A stretch of 64,000 bases of DNA, taken from the NCBI RefSeq assembly GCF_017315725.1, contig NZ_JAFLRG010000001.1:2790001-2854000 (forward strand), written 5' to 3'. Of this stretch, positions 38,556-48,666 are shown piece after piece; the stretch's first letter is position 1, and every line of letters starts with the position of its first letter. The notes below the pieces were generated by a model. It made no database searches, had not been told where the DNA came from, and saw only the letters and a list, made by a program, of their open reading frames with translations. A program made the position numbers and the translations under genes. Origin of the DNA: Trinickia acidisoli (GTDB taxonomy: Bacteria > Pseudomonadota > Gammaproteobacteria > Burkholderiales > Burkholderiaceae).

Positions 38556-38890
38556 TACATTCCAGGCACATTCCGGGCATAAGGCGCCGCCGGCGCCATA
38601 TGCGGAATGTTATGCCGACTGATAGCGCCCCACGGGGCGCTTTTTTTTTCGTATGAGTGGTGTATGGTTAAGCAATCTTTACCGGTCGTTTTTTCACGCT
38701 AACGTGGCCGAAACTGCCGCTCTTGCCGGGTGGCAATTGCAAGTCTTTGTTCTATAAAGGAGAACGATCTGGCACGCCAAATGCTTTCCTCATCGGTTGC
38801 CCGTCCGCCGTCGCAACACGATGTTCGTGCATGGCGTCGTTCGTCCCCGGCGCCCGCGGGCTCTCGACTTCTAATTTGATTACGCCAGCC
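38556..38890. other. Intergenic region after efp
   Basis: 335 nt. Contains the efp terminator (38624-38649), a GGCGCCGCCGGCGCC dyad just before it, a CACG-CTAA-CGTG dyad near 38696-38707 and a -10-like TATAAA at 38753-38758 next to AAGGAG. The frame of the downstream response regulator stays open through 38723 but shows no conserved protein before 38891. Confidence 0.55.
38624..38649 (+). terminator. Rho-independent terminator after efp
   Basis: AGCGCCCC-AC-GGGGCGCT followed by eight more T residues: a perfect 8-bp GC stem with a minimal loop. Confidence 0.93.
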
Positions 38891-40270
38891 ATGCCACACG
38901 CTCTGATTGTCGAAGACGATCCCAATAGCCTGTCCGGCCTCAACGCAATCGTCGCCGCCGACGGCTTTTCCGTCGACACGGCTGCGACGCTCGCCGAGGC
39001 GCGCGCCGCGCTGACGCGTTTCATCCCCGACGTCGTGCTGATCGACCTGAATCTACCCGACGGCAGCGGGCTCGATCTGCTGCACAACCTTCCGGCCCAG
39101 CCGGACGGCGTCGTGCCCGTGATCGTGATGACGGGCAACGCAACGGTGGAAAGCGCCATCGAGGGATTGCGCCATGGGATTTGGGATTACTTGCTCAAGC
39201 CCGTCAACATTCCGCGGCTGCGCAGCCTGCTCGCGCGCATTCCGCGTCCCTACGAGTTGACGGAAGAAGTGCAGGCGCTGCGCGCGACGTTGCGGCAGCT
39301 CGGCCGATTCGGCCCCATCATCGGGCGCAGCGACGCGATCCAGCACGTCTACGATGCGATCGAGCGCCTCGCGCCGACCGAATCGGCCGTGCTCATTTGC
39401 GGCGAAGCGGGCACGGGCAAGGAAATCGCCGCGCGCACGCTGCACGAAATGAGCCGGCGCCGCAAGGGCCCGTTCGTCGTGTTCGACTGCCGCGCGTTCG
39501 CGCGCGAGGGCGGTGCAGAACGCGGGCTCGACAGCATGCTGTTCGGCCAAGAAAGCGCGATACCGTCGCTCGAGCGGCGCGAGCCGGGGCTATTCGAGCA
39601 AGCGGCGGGCGGCACCCTCTTTCTCGACGAAATCGCCGACTTGCCGTTGCCGCAGCAAGAGGCGCTGCTGCGCGCGCTCGATTCGCAAACGTACATGCGC
39701 GTCGGCGGCAGCAACCAAGTCAGCGTCGATTGCCGCATCGTCGCGGCCACGCGCAAGCCCGCCCGCGACGCCGTCGCGCAGGGCGTCTTGCGCGAGGACC
39801 TCTGGCTGCGGCTCGACGCGGCGTCGATCGCCCTGCCGCCGCTGCGCGAGCGCGACGACGACGCCGTGCTGCTCGCCGAGGCGCTCGTTGACGAACTGAA
39901 TCGCGAAATCAACGCGAGCGGCCTGGCCACCGTCAACAAGCGCATCGGGCCCAATCTCGTGCGCGAGTGCCTCACGTACGATTGGCCCGGCAACGTGCGC
40001 GAACTGCACGAGCGCGTGCGGCGCGCCTACAACGCATCGGGAGAAATCGTCGACTCGCTGCGCGCCGACGAAGCGAACGGCTCGAGCGGACGGCGGCTGA
40101 ACGGCGGCAGCGTGCAGGTGACGGTCGGCACGCCGCTGTCCGACGTGGAAGACTTGCTGATTCGGGCGACGCTCGACGCCGTCGGCGGTACGCGCCATCG
40201 GGCCGCTACGCTGCTCGGCATCAGCCCGAAGACGCTTTACAACAAACTGCAGCGGATGAAGATGGCGTGA
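38891..40270 (+). CDS. NtrC-type response regulator lacking the GAFTGA sigma-54 motif
   Basis: 459 residues. Receiver domain 1-120 with phospho-acceptor Asp52, Thr81 and Lys103. AAA+ domain about 140-375 with Walker A GEAGTGKE at 171-178 and Walker B GGTLFLDEI at 240-248. The loop that carries GAFTGA in sigma-54 activators reads FGQESAIPSLERREPG at 218-233. A Fis-type helix-turn-helix (RHRAATLLGISPKTLYNKLQR) ends the protein. No sensor kinase is adjacent. The ATG at 38891 gives the receiver start MPHALIVEDD. Likely acts without sigma-54 (inference). Confidence 0.85.
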   Translation: MPHALIVEDDPNSLSGLNAIVAADGFSVDTAATLAEARAALTRFIPDVVLIDLNLPDGSGLDLLHNLPAQPDGVVPVIVMTGNATVESAIEGLRHGIWDYLLKPVNIPRLRSLLARIPRPYELTEEVQALRATLRQLGRFGPIIGRSDAIQHVYDAIERLAPTESAVLICGEAGTGKEIAARTLHEMSRRRKGPFVVFDCRAFAREGGAERGLDSMLFGQESAIPSLERREPGLFEQAAGGTLFLDEIADLPLPQQEALLRALDSQTYMRVGGSNQVSVDCRIVAATRKPARDAVAQGVLREDLWLRLDAASIALPPLRERDDDAVLLAEALVDELNREINASGLATVNKRIGPNLVRECLTYDWPGNVRELHERVRRAYNASGEIVDSLRADEANGSSGRRLNGGSVQVTVGTPLSDVEDLLIRATLDAVGGTRHRAATLLGISPKTLYNKLQRMKMA

Positions 40271-40279
40271 CGCCGAATA

Positions 40280-40312
40280 GCCGAGCGCGGCGGCGATCGC
40301 CTCGCGCTCGGC
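40280..40312. terminator. Hairpin between convergent genes (weak bidirectional terminator)
   Basis: GCCGAGCG (40280-40287) pairs with CGCTCGGC (40305-40312) between the convergent response regulator and nagZ. No T tract follows, so termination would be weak or factor-dependent. Confidence 0.35.
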
Positions 40313-40367
40313 GCTCGGCGCTGTGTGCGGCGATGCGGCCGCGTCCGGATGGCCTTCCCGTTCGGCG

Positions 40368-41411
40368 TCAGGCGAAGGCGCTCGCGAGCAGCGCTTTCGC
40401 GTCGCGATACGCCGGCCGTTCGACAAGCTTGCGCCAGGTCGGCGCCTTGCCGCGCCCACGCAATTGCTTCAAGCGCCGCGCGCGCTCCTTCGACGTTACG
40501 TACTCGAGCTCACGCAAGACGACTTCGGCCGCCTCCGGTTGATTGCAAACGAGCACCATGTCGCATCCCGCCTCGAGCGCGGCTTGTGCCGCTTGCGTGA
40601 GCGTGCCGCCGGCACGCGCCGCCTCCATCGACAAGTCGTCGCTGAAAATCGCCCCCGTAAAGCCGAGTCGATTGCGCAGAATGTCTTGCAGCCAGATACG
40701 CGAGAACCCGGCCGGTTTCTCATCGACCTTCGAGTAGATGACGTGAGCGGGAATCACCGAGGCGAGCGCCATGCCGAGCCAGTCGTAAGGCGCGGCATCC
40801 TCGCTCAGGATTTCGTCGAGCGAGCGCTCGTCCACAGGCAGCGCCACGTGCGAATCTGCAGCGGCGAAGCCATGCCCCGGAAAGTGCTTGCCGCAGTTGC
40901 TCATGCCGGCCAGCGCCAGCCCGTGGTTCAAGCTCTTGGCGAGCAACGTCACGACGCGCGGATCGCGATGGAACGCGCGATCGCCGATCACCGACGAGCG
41001 TCCGTAATCGAGATCGAGCACGGGCGTGAAGCTCATGTCGATGCCGCAGGCGCGCAGCTCGGCGGCGAGCACGTAGCCCGTCGCCGTCGCGACCTTCGTC
41101 GCGTAAAGGACGTCGCGATCCCACAGCTCGCCAAGCCGCGCCATCGCGGGCAATACCGTAAAGCCGTCCGTGCGGAACCGCTGCACGCGGCCGCCCTCGT
41201 GATCGACGGCGATCAGCAGATCGTCGCGTACGTCGCGAATGGCATCGGTCAACGCAATGAGCTGCCCGCGGTTCTCGTAATGGCGAGCGAACAGAATGAC
41301 GCCGCCCGTCATCGGGTGCGAAAGGCGTCGCACGTCGTCGTCGGTCAGCACGAGGCCTTTGACGTCGAGCATGACCGGGCCGGGAGGATTGTTCATCGAA
41401 TCGAGCAGCAT
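40368..41411 (-). CDS. nagZ: Beta-N-acetylglucosaminidase of cell-wall recycling
   Basis: 347 residues, glycoside hydrolase family 3, cytoplasmic. Seen: KHFPGHGFAAADSHVALP, which contains the Asp/His catalytic dyad loop, and HEGGRVQRF. It removes GlcNAc from anhydromuropeptides and so influences AmpC induction. The start is ATG at 41411, or ATG at 41396 (MNNPPGPVML); neither has a clear ribosome-binding site. It ends the minus-strand block that begins at yceD. Confidence 0.94.
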   Translation of the reverse strand: MLLDSMNNPPGPVMLDVKGLVLTDDDVRRLSHPMTGGVILFARHYENRGQLIALTDAIRDVRDDLLIAVDHEGGRVQRFRTDGFTVLPAMARLGELWDRDVLYATKVATATGYVLAAELRACGIDMSFTPVLDLDYGRSSVIGDRAFHRDPRVVTLLAKSLNHGLALAGMSNCGKHFPGHGFAAADSHVALPVDERSLDEILSEDAAPYDWLGMALASVIPAHVIYSKVDEKPAGFSRIWLQDILRNRLGFTGAIFSDDLSMEAARAGGTLTQAAQAALEAGCDMVLVCNQPEAAEVVLRELEYVTSKERARRLKQLRGRGKAPTWRKLVERPAYRDAKALLASAFA

Positions 41412-41477
41412 GGATGAGAAAGCGAAGGTGAATGTCGGATGAAAACAGCCGGATCTTAAAGAGCGAGGCGCGTCGGC

Positions 41478-41891
41478 TCAGCTCGTGGCGCTCGCCGTGT
41501 CCGATTCGGCGATGACGAACGCCACCGCGTAATCGCGCTCGTCGCTGACGGTCACTTGCGCCGTGATGCCGCGCGCGATGAGCCATTCGGCCAGTTCGCC
41601 CGACGCCTTGACGACGGGCTTGCCGCTCGCCTCGTTCAGCGTTTGCAGCGCGCGCCAGGTCATCGGCCAGTGCATGCCGAGCCCGATCGCCTTGGAGAAG
41701 GCCTCCTTGGCCGAAAAACGCGTCGCGAGAAACGCGAGCCCGCGTGTCTCGGAACGCGCTTTGCGGGCGTGATAGACGCGTAGCTCGTCGGGCCCGAGCA
41801 CCTTCTCGGCGAAACGCCCGTTCGTGCGCGTCATGACCGCCGCGACGCGGCTCACTTGGATGATGTCGGTGCCGATACCGTAGATGGCCAT
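41478..41891 (-). CDS. acpS: Holo-[acyl-carrier-protein] synthase
   Basis: 137 residues; transfers 4'-phosphopantetheine from CoA to Ser37 of AcpP (encoded at 54826-55065). Seen: [13 protein letters not shown] with the Mg-binding Asp near the N terminus and [13 protein letters not shown] with the second metal-binding Glu. The start is ATG at 41891, 20 nt after the pdxJ stop. Confidence 0.96.
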   Translation of the reverse strand: MAIYGIGTDIIQVSRVAAVMTRTNGRFAEKVLGPDELRVYHARKARSETRGLAFLATRFSAKEAFSKAIGLGMHWPMTWRALQTLNEASGKPVVKASGELAEWLIARGITAQVTVSDERDYAVAFVIAESDTASATS

Positions 41892-41911
41892 ATGCGCGCC
41901 GTTCGCGTCGA

Positions 41912-42676
41912 TCAGCGCGTCGCGGCGAGACGCGCGGCCACCATGATGGCCTTCATCTCGCGCACCGCGTTGTCCCAGCCGGCGAAGATCGCGTGCGCGA
42001 CGATCGCATGCCCGATGTTGAGCTCGACGATGCCCTCGATCGCCGCGATCTGCTGCACGTTCGTGTAATGCAAGCCGTGCCCGGCATTGACCTTCAGGCC
42101 GAGCGACGCGCCAAGCTCGACGCCGCGCACGATACGCTCGTACTCGCGCCCCTGCTCGCCCTCGTCGTGCGCATCGGCATAGCGCCCCGTGTGCAACTCG
42201 ATGACGGGCGCGCCCGCTTCGTGCGCGGCGCGGATTTGTGTTTCATCGGCGTCGATGAACAGCGAGACGCGCGAACCGGCATCGGCCAGTTGCCGGCACG
42301 CGGCGCGCACGGCCTCGAAATGGCCGGCGACGTCGAGCCCGCCTTCGGTCGTCAGCTCCTCTCGCTTTTCCGGGACGAGGCAAACGTCATGGGGGCGCAC
42401 GTCGCAAGCGATGTCGAGCATCTCCTGCGTGACCGCGCATTCGAGATTCATCCGCGTCGCCAATTGCGGCCGCAGCGCGCGCACGTCGGCATCGACGATA
42501 TGGCGCCGGTCCTCGCGCAAGTGCAGCGTAATGGCGTCGGCCCCGGCCGCCTCCGCCTGAAGCGCGGCGCGGATCGGGTCCGGATAGTGCGTGCCGCGCG
42601 CGTTGCGCAGCGTCGCGACGTGATCGATGTTGACGCCGAGTTCGATGACGCTCGGCGACGTCAGAAAGAAGCTCAT
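41912..42676 (-). CDS. pdxJ: Pyridoxine 5'-phosphate synthase
   Basis: 254 residues, TIM barrel; last step of DXP-dependent vitamin B6 synthesis. Seen: [17 protein letters not shown] at the N terminus, HLREDRRHI and VNAGHGLHY. The ATG at 42676 overlaps the recO stop as ATGA, so translation is coupled in the conserved recO-pdxJ-acpS order. Confidence 0.96.
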   Translation of the reverse strand: MSFFLTSPSVIELGVNIDHVATLRNARGTHYPDPIRAALQAEAAGADAITLHLREDRRHIVDADVRALRPQLATRMNLECAVTQEMLDIACDVRPHDVCLVPEKREELTTEGGLDVAGHFEAVRAACRQLADAGSRVSLFIDADETQIRAAHEAGAPVIELHTGRYADAHDEGEQGREYERIVRGVELGASLGLKVNAGHGLHYTNVQQIAAIEGIVELNIGHAIVAHAIFAGWDNAVREMKAIMVAARLAATR

Positions 42677-43575
42677 AAGTTCTGCAGGTCGAGAAGTATC
42701 TGGCGCGTCGCGAGCGGCGTGCCGCCAAGGTAGGTATTGAGCAGAAAGCGCATCAGCGTCTTGCTTTGCGCGACCGTCTGCGCACGATGGTAATCGTCGT
42801 GCTCCATGTCGAGCAACGTCTGGCCCGATATGACGGGCCAGTGCGATGGAAACTCGCTCGTCGCCTCGCGCACGCCGCGCTCGGGATCGAAGACGTAGCG
42901 GCCCTCGGGTATCACTGCCTTGCGTGCGACGGTACGATCGAGCGCCATCGCATAGCCGGTCTCGCGCAGCAACACGCGCTCGAACGAGCGCAGCACCTGT
43001 ACGGGCGCCTCGTCGTGAGCGAGCCGCGTCAGCGTGACGACGTAGTGATGGAACAGCGGCGGATGCGGGTCCTCGCGCGCACAAAACTTCACGAGCAGTT
43101 CATTGACGTAGAAGCCGCACAGCAATGCGTCGCCGCGCAACGGCAACATGCCGCCGACCCACTCCGCGCCGGTGAGCGTGCGCATCTCCGATTTGCCCGA
43201 CCACGACATCGCGAGCGGCTGAAACGTCTGCAGCACGCCGCGCAGCGCCGAGTGCGGGCGCTTCGCGCCTTTGGCGACGAGCGCGAGGCGTCCGTGATCG
43301 CGCGAAAAGACGTCGATGACGAGGCTCGTCTCGCTATACGGATAGCTGTGGAGAACGAACGCCGGCTGCTCCGCGATGCGATGCGACGGCTCGCGCGGCA
43401 CGCGGCGCGCGGCAGTAGGCAAACCGCCGTCGTCGGCAAGGGGCGCCCCCCCCTCTCCGGGATCCGCCCGTCGCGTGCGGCGGCGCCCCTTGGCCCCCGT
43501 CGCAGCGTCGGGCTGCGACGATGCAGGCGCGGGAAGCGTCACCGCCCCGTCGTGGATCTCGTCATTCGTACCCAT
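42673..43575 (-). CDS. recO: DNA repair protein RecO
   Basis: 300 residues from ATG 43575. RecO loads RecA with RecR. The OB-fold begins at about residue 70 ([24 protein letters not shown]) and a helical domain follows. The first 65 residues are charged low-complexity sequence absent from E. coli RecO. GTG at 43401 would remove most of this tail and is a possible true start. The ATG overlaps the end of era by 14 nt; a GTG lies six nt further upstream. Confidence 0.9.
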   Translation of the reverse strand: MGTNDEIHDGAVTLPAPASSQPDAATGAKGRRRTRRADPGEGGAPLADDGGLPTAARRVPREPSHRIAEQPAFVLHSYPYSETSLVIDVFSRDHGRLALVAKGAKRPHSALRGVLQTFQPLAMSWSGKSEMRTLTGAEWVGGMLPLRGDALLCGFYVNELLVKFCAREDPHPPLFHHYVVTLTRLAHDEAPVQVLRSFERVLLRETGYAMALDRTVARKAVIPEGRYVFDPERGVREATSEFPSHWPVISGQTLLDMEHDDYHRAQTVAQSKTLMRFLLNTYLGGTPLATRQILLDLQNL

Positions 43576-44464
43576 AGGCACGCAGCCCGGCTTCGTTATC
43601 GGCCCAGCCGCTCTTCACCTTGATGAAGGTTTCGAGATAAACGGGACCGTCGAAGAGCTTCTCCATATCGAGCCGCGCTTCCGTGCTGATCTGCTTGAGC
43701 TTGGCGCCCTTGTGGCCGATGATCATGGCCTTGTGGGCGTCACGGTCGACAAGGATCGTCGCGAATACGCGGCGCAACCGCCCTTCCGTCTCGAACTTCT
43801 CGATGAGCACGGTGCTCGTGTACGGCAGTTCGTCGCCGGTCCATCGAAACACCTTCTCGCGCAAGATTTCGGCCGCGAGAAAACGCTCGCTGCGGTCGGT
43901 CAGATCGTCCTCGCCGTAGATCGGCTGACCTTCGGGCAGATAGGGCTTGATCGTCTCGAGCAGATGCTTGACGTCGTCGGGATGCTTCGCCGACAACGGC
44001 ACGATTTCCTTGAACTCGCGCAGCGCGCCCATCTTTTGCAGGAATGGGTAAAGCGTTTTTTTGTCGCTGACGCGGTCGAGCTTGTTCGGAACGAGCAGCA
44101 GCGGCGCCGACGGCGGAATCAAATCGAGCACCTTTTGATCGTCGGGCCCGAAGCGACCCGCCTCGATCACGAACAGCACGGCGTCGACGGCTGTCAGCGT
44201 CGAGGTGACGGCGCGGTTCAGCGAGCGGTTCAGCGCCCCGCTGTGTTGAGTTTGGAAGCCCGGTGTGTCGACGAAGATGAACTGCGCATCGTCGAACGTA
44301 TGGATGCCCGTGATGCGATGGCGCGTCGTCTGCGCCTTGCGCGACGTGATGCTGACTTTTTGGCCGACGAGCGCGTTCATCAACGTCGATTTGCCGACGT
44401 TGGGTCGGCCGACGATGGCGATCATGCCGCAGCGAAAGCTGGGGGAAGTGGGAGTGTCGATCAT
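43562..44464 (-). CDS. era: GTPase Era
   Basis: 300 residues; 16S rRNA maturation and 30S assembly factor. G1 GRPNVGKS, G3 DTPGF, G4 NKLD and G5 SAKH are visible, and a KH domain fills the C-terminal third ([11 protein letters not shown]). The ATG at 44464 is 64 nt after the rnc stop, the classic rnc-era pair. Confidence 0.96.
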   Translation of the reverse strand: MIDTPTSPSFRCGMIAIVGRPNVGKSTLMNALVGQKVSITSRKAQTTRHRITGIHTFDDAQFIFVDTPGFQTQHSGALNRSLNRAVTSTLTAVDAVLFVIEAGRFGPDDQKVLDLIPPSAPLLLVPNKLDRVSDKKTLYPFLQKMGALREFKEIVPLSAKHPDDVKHLLETIKPYLPEGQPIYGEDDLTDRSERFLAAEILREKVFRWTGDELPYTSTVLIEKFETEGRLRRVFATILVDRDAHKAMIIGHKGAKLKQISTEARLDMEKLFDGPVYLETFIKVKSGWADNEAGLRAYGYE

Positions 44465-44528
44465 GCGTGGCTGGCGATTCGAAAAGAGGCGGCGCGGCGC
44501 ACGGCAAGCGCCGGAAACACGCACGGGA

Positions 44529-45629
44529 TCATGAATGGTCGGGCTCGGGCGCACCGGCGCGTGCGGCGCCGGCGATGTCGGAGACGAGTTCGGCTTCGCC
44601 GCTTCGCACGGATTGCTCCGCGCTCGACGACCCGTCCGTCTTCGCCGCACTCGGCTCGGATTTGACCGCCGTATCCGGCTTCGGCGCGAGCGTGGGCGTG
44701 GGCACCTTATGCTCGACGTGCGCCGCTCGTATCATCGCCGGCGGCACGACGCTTGCCGCCCGCTCGCCGCCTTCGCCCGCTCCAGCCGCGCCGGCCGTTT
44801 TGGCGCCTTCGCCGCGCGCGGCTTTGTCGCCACGGCGCTCGGGCGCGCGCAGATCGAGCGCCGCTTGCACGCCCTTCACACCCGGCACGACTTCCTGCTC
44901 GCCATGCTTGGCGGCGCGCGCGCTACGCGAGCGCTTCGGCTTGACTTCGAGCGCCGGCTGCAGCGTCATCACTTCTTCGAGCGCCTTCTTGGCCGCCGCC
45001 TGTTCAGCGGCGCGCCGGCTGGCCCCCGAGCCCGACACCTTCACGTCGAGCTTGGGCACCGTGCATTCAACTTCGAACTGCTGGTTGTGGGCGGCGCCGT
45101 GCGTCGCGACAACCGTATAGGTAGGCAGTGCGATCTTGTGGCCCTGCAAGTACTCCTGCAGCAACGTCTTGGAATCCTTGCCGAGCGTACGCGGGTCGAT
45201 GTGATCGAGGATCGGCACGTACAGGCGCTTGATGACCGTTTGCGCCGCATCGAAGCCGCCGTCGATAAAAATCGCGCCAAGGATGGCTTCGAAGGCATCG
45301 GCGAGAATCGACGGCCGCCGAAACCCGCCGCTGCGCAGTTCGCCTTCGCCGAGCCGCAGCCCCTCTGAAATATTGAGGGCCTGAGCAATTTCATACAGCG
45401 ATTGTTGTTTGACGAGGTTGGCGCGCACGCGCGACAAGTCGCCTTCGTCCAATTTGCTGAATCTCTGGAACAAAAGCGCGGCCACCGCGCAATTTAGAAC
45501 GGAATCGCCCAGAAATTCGAGCCGTTCGTTGTGCGAGGCACTGTGACTGCGGTGAGTTAAAGCCTGGCGCAACAATTCCGCATTGCGAAATTCGTAGCGC
45601 AACCGGCTTTCCAGCGGAGATAGCGGCAT
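44529..45629 (-). CDS. rnc: Ribonuclease III with long C-terminal extension
   Basis: 366 residues against about 226 in E. coli. Catalytic domain with the signature [13 protein letters not shown] at 33-45 and the second acidic pair Asp111/Glu114 ([11 protein letters not shown]). Double-stranded RNA-binding domain at about 152-222. Residues 225-366 form a basic, then Ala/Gly-rich and finally acidic tail without recognised fold. The ATG at 45629 has no clear Shine-Dalgarno and follows a 12-bp hairpin in the leader. Confidence 0.95.
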   Translation of the reverse strand: MPLSPLESRLRYEFRNAELLRQALTHRSHSASHNERLEFLGDSVLNCAVAALLFQRFSKLDEGDLSRVRANLVKQQSLYEIAQALNISEGLRLGEGELRSGGFRRPSILADAFEAILGAIFIDGGFDAAQTVIKRLYVPILDHIDPRTLGKDSKTLLQEYLQGHKIALPTYTVVATHGAAHNQQFEVECTVPKLDVKVSGSGASRRAAEQAAAKKALEEVMTLQPALEVKPKRSRSARAAKHGEQEVVPGVKGVQAALDLRAPERRGDKAARGEGAKTAGAAGAGEGGERAASVVPPAMIRAAHVEHKVPTPTLAPKPDTAVKSEPSAAKTDGSSSAEQSVRSGEAELVSDIAGAARAGAPEPDHS

Positions 45630-45646
45630 GAGCAGAGTATAACGCG

Positions 45647-45682
45647 CGCGCCTCGCCCGACGGTCCGGCTGGGCGAGGCGCG
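45647..45682 (-). repeat. 12-bp perfect hairpin in the rnc leader
   Basis: CGCGCCTCGCCC (45647-45658) is exactly complementary to GGGCGAGGCGCG (45671-45682) with a 12-nt loop. In the rnc mRNA it ends 17 nt before the ATG, and a seven-U run precedes it. E. coli RNase III cuts a stem in its own leader, so an autoregulatory role is plausible; that is inference. Confidence 0.7.
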
Positions 45683-45708
45683 AAAAAAACGGCGATGCGA
45701 GCGAGGAT

Positions 45709-45730
45709 CGCGACGCTCGCGAGCGTCGCG
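45709..45730. repeat. 22-bp perfect palindrome between lepB and rnc
   Basis: CGCGACGCTCGCGAGCGTCGCG reads the same on both strands. It lies 39 nt after the lepB stop. It could form a 9-bp RNA stem with a CGCG loop; no T run is directly adjacent in the transcription direction (TTTTTTT follows 19 nt later). Confidence 0.7.
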
Positions 45731-45769
45731 GCCGTCATGCGAGCACCGCGAACATCGCGAGCAGCACGT

Positions 45770-46663
45770 TCAGTGGAACGTGCCGATGCGTTTCAGGTTG
45801 CTGAAGTTCATCCAAACGAAAAACGCGCGGCCCACGACGTTGCCGTCGGGCACGAAGCCCCAGTAGCGGCTATCCGCGCTGTTGTCGCGGTTGTCGCCCA
45901 TCATGAAGTAATGGCCGGGCGGCACTTTGCAGACGACACCCTCGGCGTTGTACGTGCAATTGTCGCGATAGGGGTAGTCTTCCGCGCCGATGATGAACGG
46001 CGGCACGGCGGGATTGTTCAAGATCCCGTGCTCGCGCCCGTCGAGATTTTCCTCGAACTGCTTCGCGTAGCCGATGCGCTCTTCATCGAAGTAGTCGGGC
46101 AGCGGCGTCTCGGCAATCAGCTTGCCGTTGATCGTGAGGCGCTTGTTCTCGTACGAGACGACGTCGCCGGGCAAGCCGACCACGCGCTTGATGTAATCGA
46201 CCGATTCGTCCTTCGGATAGCGGAAAACCACGACGTCGCCGCGGTGAAGCGGGCCGCCTTGCGTGATCTTGGTATTGACGATCGGCAAGCGCAGGCCGTA
46301 TTCGAACTTGTTCACGAGGATGAAATCGCCGACGAGCAGCGTCGGCACCATCGATCCCGAGGGAATCTTGAACGGCTCGACCACGAACGAGCGCACGAGG
46401 AAGACGACGAGGATGACGGGGAAAAAGCTCGCCGTGTACTCGAGCCACCACGGCTGGCGCAGCTTTTCGTCGCGCAGGCGAGCACGCGTTTGCGGCGCGT
46501 TCTCGTCGGCGAAGCGCTCGCCGATGCGGGCCTGCTGTTGGTCGAAATCGGCGACGGCGGCATCGGCCGCCCGTCGCCGCTGAGGCAGAAACACGAGCTT
46601 GTCGGCAACCCACGCGATGCCCGTCAAGATCACGAGCACAAAAAGAATCAGCGCAAAGTCCAT
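45770..46663 (-). CDS. lepB: Signal peptidase I
   Basis: 297 residues, inner-membrane serine protease removing Sec and Tat signal peptides. Two membrane segments (about 3-20 and 80-97), catalytic Ser104 in IPSGSMVPTL, Lys159 in DYIKRVVGLPGD, and GDNRDNSADSRYWGFV near the C terminus. The ATG at 46663 is 15 nt after the lepA stop. Confidence 0.96.
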   Translation of the reverse strand: MDFALILFVLVILTGIAWVADKLVFLPQRRRAADAAVADFDQQQARIGERFADENAPQTRARLRDEKLRQPWWLEYTASFFPVILVVFLVRSFVVEPFKIPSGSMVPTLLVGDFILVNKFEYGLRLPIVNTKITQGGPLHRGDVVVFRYPKDESVDYIKRVVGLPGDVVSYENKRLTINGKLIAETPLPDYFDEERIGYAKQFEENLDGREHGILNNPAVPPFIIGAEDYPYRDNCTYNAEGVVCKVPPGHYFMMGDNRDNSADSRYWGFVPDGNVVGRAFFVWMNFSNLKRIGTFH

Positions 46664-46678
46664 GTAAGAGAGGTCCTG

Positions 46679-48472
46679 TTATTTGTCTTCGACTCGCAAG
46701 ATCGCGAGGAAAGCCTCTTGCGGGATCTCCACGGACCCGACTTGCTTCATTCGCTTCTTGCCTTCTTTTTGCTTTTCCAACAGCTTCTTTTTACGTGTGA
46801 TGTCGCCGCCGTAACACTTCGCGAGCACGTTCTTGCGCAGCGCCTTGATGTTTTCGCGCGCGATGATGTGCGCACCGATGGCCGCTTGAATCGCGACGTC
46901 GTACATCTGGCGCGGAATGATCTCACGCATCTTGGCCGCGACTTCGCGGCCGCGATACTGCGACTGCGACCGGTGAACGATCACGGACAGCGCATCGACC
47001 TTGTCGCCGTTGATCAGCATGTCGACCTTGACGACGTCGGACGCGCGATATTCCTTGAACTCGTAATCCATCGACGCGTAGCCGCGCGAAACCGATTTGA
47101 GCCGGTCGAAGAAATCGAGGACGATCTCGGCCATCGGGATCTCATACGTGAGCTGCACTTGGCGGCCGTGATACTGCATGTTGATCTGGTTGCCGCGCTT
47201 TTGCGTGCACAGCGTGATGACCGAGCCGACGTAATCCTGCGGCATGTAGAGGTTCACGGTGACGATCGGCTCGCGAATCTCTTCGGTCCTCGACGGATCG
47301 GGCAACTTCGCCGGATTCTCGACCACGACCGTCGTGCCGTCGCGCTGCACGACTTCATAGACCACGGTCGGGGCGGTGGTGATGAGATCCATATCGAATT
47401 CGCGCTCGAGCCGCTCCTGCACGATCTCCATGTGCAAGAGGCCCAGGAAGCCGCAGCGAAAGCCGAAGCCGAGCGCCTGCGAGACTTCGGGCTCGTACTG
47501 CAGCGACGCGTCGTTGAGCTTGAGCTTTTCGAGCGATTCGCGCAGCGCGTCGTACTGATTGGCTTCGACGGGATAAAGGCCGGCGAACACCTGCGGCTTG
47601 ACTTCCTTGAAACCGGGCAGCGGCGCTTGCGCGGGCCGCGTGGCGAGCGTGACCGTATCGCCGACCTTGGCGGCCGTCAGCTCCTTGATGCCGGCGATGA
47701 TGAAACCCACCTGCCCGGCCGAGAGCGTCTCGAGATTCTTCGACTTCGGCGTGAAGACGCCGATGTGCTCGACGGGGTACTGCGCGCCCGTGGCCATCAG
47801 CTTGATCTTGTCCTTCGGACGCAGCGTGCCGTTGACGATGCGCACGAGCATGACGACGCCGACATAGTTGTCGAACCACGAATCGATCATGAGCGCCTGC
47901 AATGGCGCCTCGGGGTCGCCCTTCGGCGGCGGCACTTTGGCGATCAACGATTCGAGGACGTCTTCTACGCCGAGCCCCGTCTTCGCGCTGCAGCGCGCGG
48001 CGTCGGTGGCGTCGATACCGATGACGTCTTCGATTTCCTCGATCGCGCTCTCGGGGTTGGCCGCGGGCAGATCGATCTTGTTGAGCACGGGCACGACTTC
48101 GACGCCGAGCTCGATCGCCGTGTAGCAATTGGCCACCGTCTGCGCCTCGACGCCTTGGCTCGCGTCGACGACGAGCAGCGCCCCTTCGCAAGCCGACAGC
48201 GAACGGCTGACCTCGTAGGAGAAGTCGACGTGACCGGGCGTATCGATGAGGTTCAGGTTATAGACCTGGCCGTCGCGCGCCCGATAGTGGAGCGCGGCGG
48301 TCTGAGCCTTGATCGTGATGCCGCGCTCGCGCTCGAGATCCATCGAGTCGAGCACTTGCGATTCCATTTCGCGGTCGGACAGGCCACCGCACAGTTGAAT
48401 AATGCGATCGGCGAGGGTCGACTTGCCGTGGTCGATGTGCGCAATGATCGAGAAATTACGAATATGATCCAT
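46679..48472 (-). CDS. lepA: Elongation factor 4 (ribosome back-translocase)
   Basis: 597 residues, translational GTPase. G1 [13 protein letters not shown] at residues 10-22, DTPGHVDF and NKID motifs follow, then the EF-G-like domains and the LepA-specific C-terminal domain ([25 protein letters not shown]). The ATG at 48472 is only 20 nt from the hairpin at 48493-48525. Confidence 0.97.
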   Translation of the reverse strand: MDHIRNFSIIAHIDHGKSTLADRIIQLCGGLSDREMESQVLDSMDLERERGITIKAQTAALHYRARDGQVYNLNLIDTPGHVDFSYEVSRSLSACEGALLVVDASQGVEAQTVANCYTAIELGVEVVPVLNKIDLPAANPESAIEEIEDVIGIDATDAARCSAKTGLGVEDVLESLIAKVPPPKGDPEAPLQALMIDSWFDNYVGVVMLVRIVNGTLRPKDKIKLMATGAQYPVEHIGVFTPKSKNLETLSAGQVGFIIAGIKELTAAKVGDTVTLATRPAQAPLPGFKEVKPQVFAGLYPVEANQYDALRESLEKLKLNDASLQYEPEVSQALGFGFRCGFLGLLHMEIVQERLEREFDMDLITTAPTVVYEVVQRDGTTVVVENPAKLPDPSRTEEIREPIVTVNLYMPQDYVGSVITLCTQKRGNQINMQYHGRQVQLTYEIPMAEIVLDFFDRLKSVSRGYASMDYEFKEYRASDVVKVDMLINGDKVDALSVIVHRSQSQYRGREVAAKMREIIPRQMYDVAIQAAIGAHIIARENIKALRKNVLAKCYGGDITRKKKLLEKQKEGKKRMKQVGSVEIPQEAFLAILRVEDK

Positions 48473-48492
48473 TCAGGGCCGATCAAGCGAAA

Positions 48493-48525
48493 AAGGCGCG
48501 CTCGAACAACTGCGGAGCACGCCTT
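48493..48525 (-). terminator. Terminator-like hairpin directly upstream of lepA
   Basis: AAGGCGCGCTC (48493-48503) pairs with GAGCACGCCTT (48515-48525), 10 of 11 positions. On the minus strand a five-U run follows. It may end the mucD-glutaredoxin transcript or attenuate lepA. A -10-like TAAAAT lies upstream at 48549-48554. Confidence 0.6.
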
Positions 48526-48666
48526 GTAAGTACGTGAAAAAACGGTCTATTTTAGCCGAAATGGCCCTCCCACGGCGCATTTCGCGGTGACGACCGCCGA
48601 CGCGCCTTACGCCGCCCCATGCGGCGCGCGGTTGTTCGAGCCTGCGCGCCTGCGCGATGCTCGCGT

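Noticed and set aside
45695..48529. 944-codon open frame antisense to lepA and lepB
   Set aside because: Same reason: it spans two well-identified minus-strand genes and has antisense composition.
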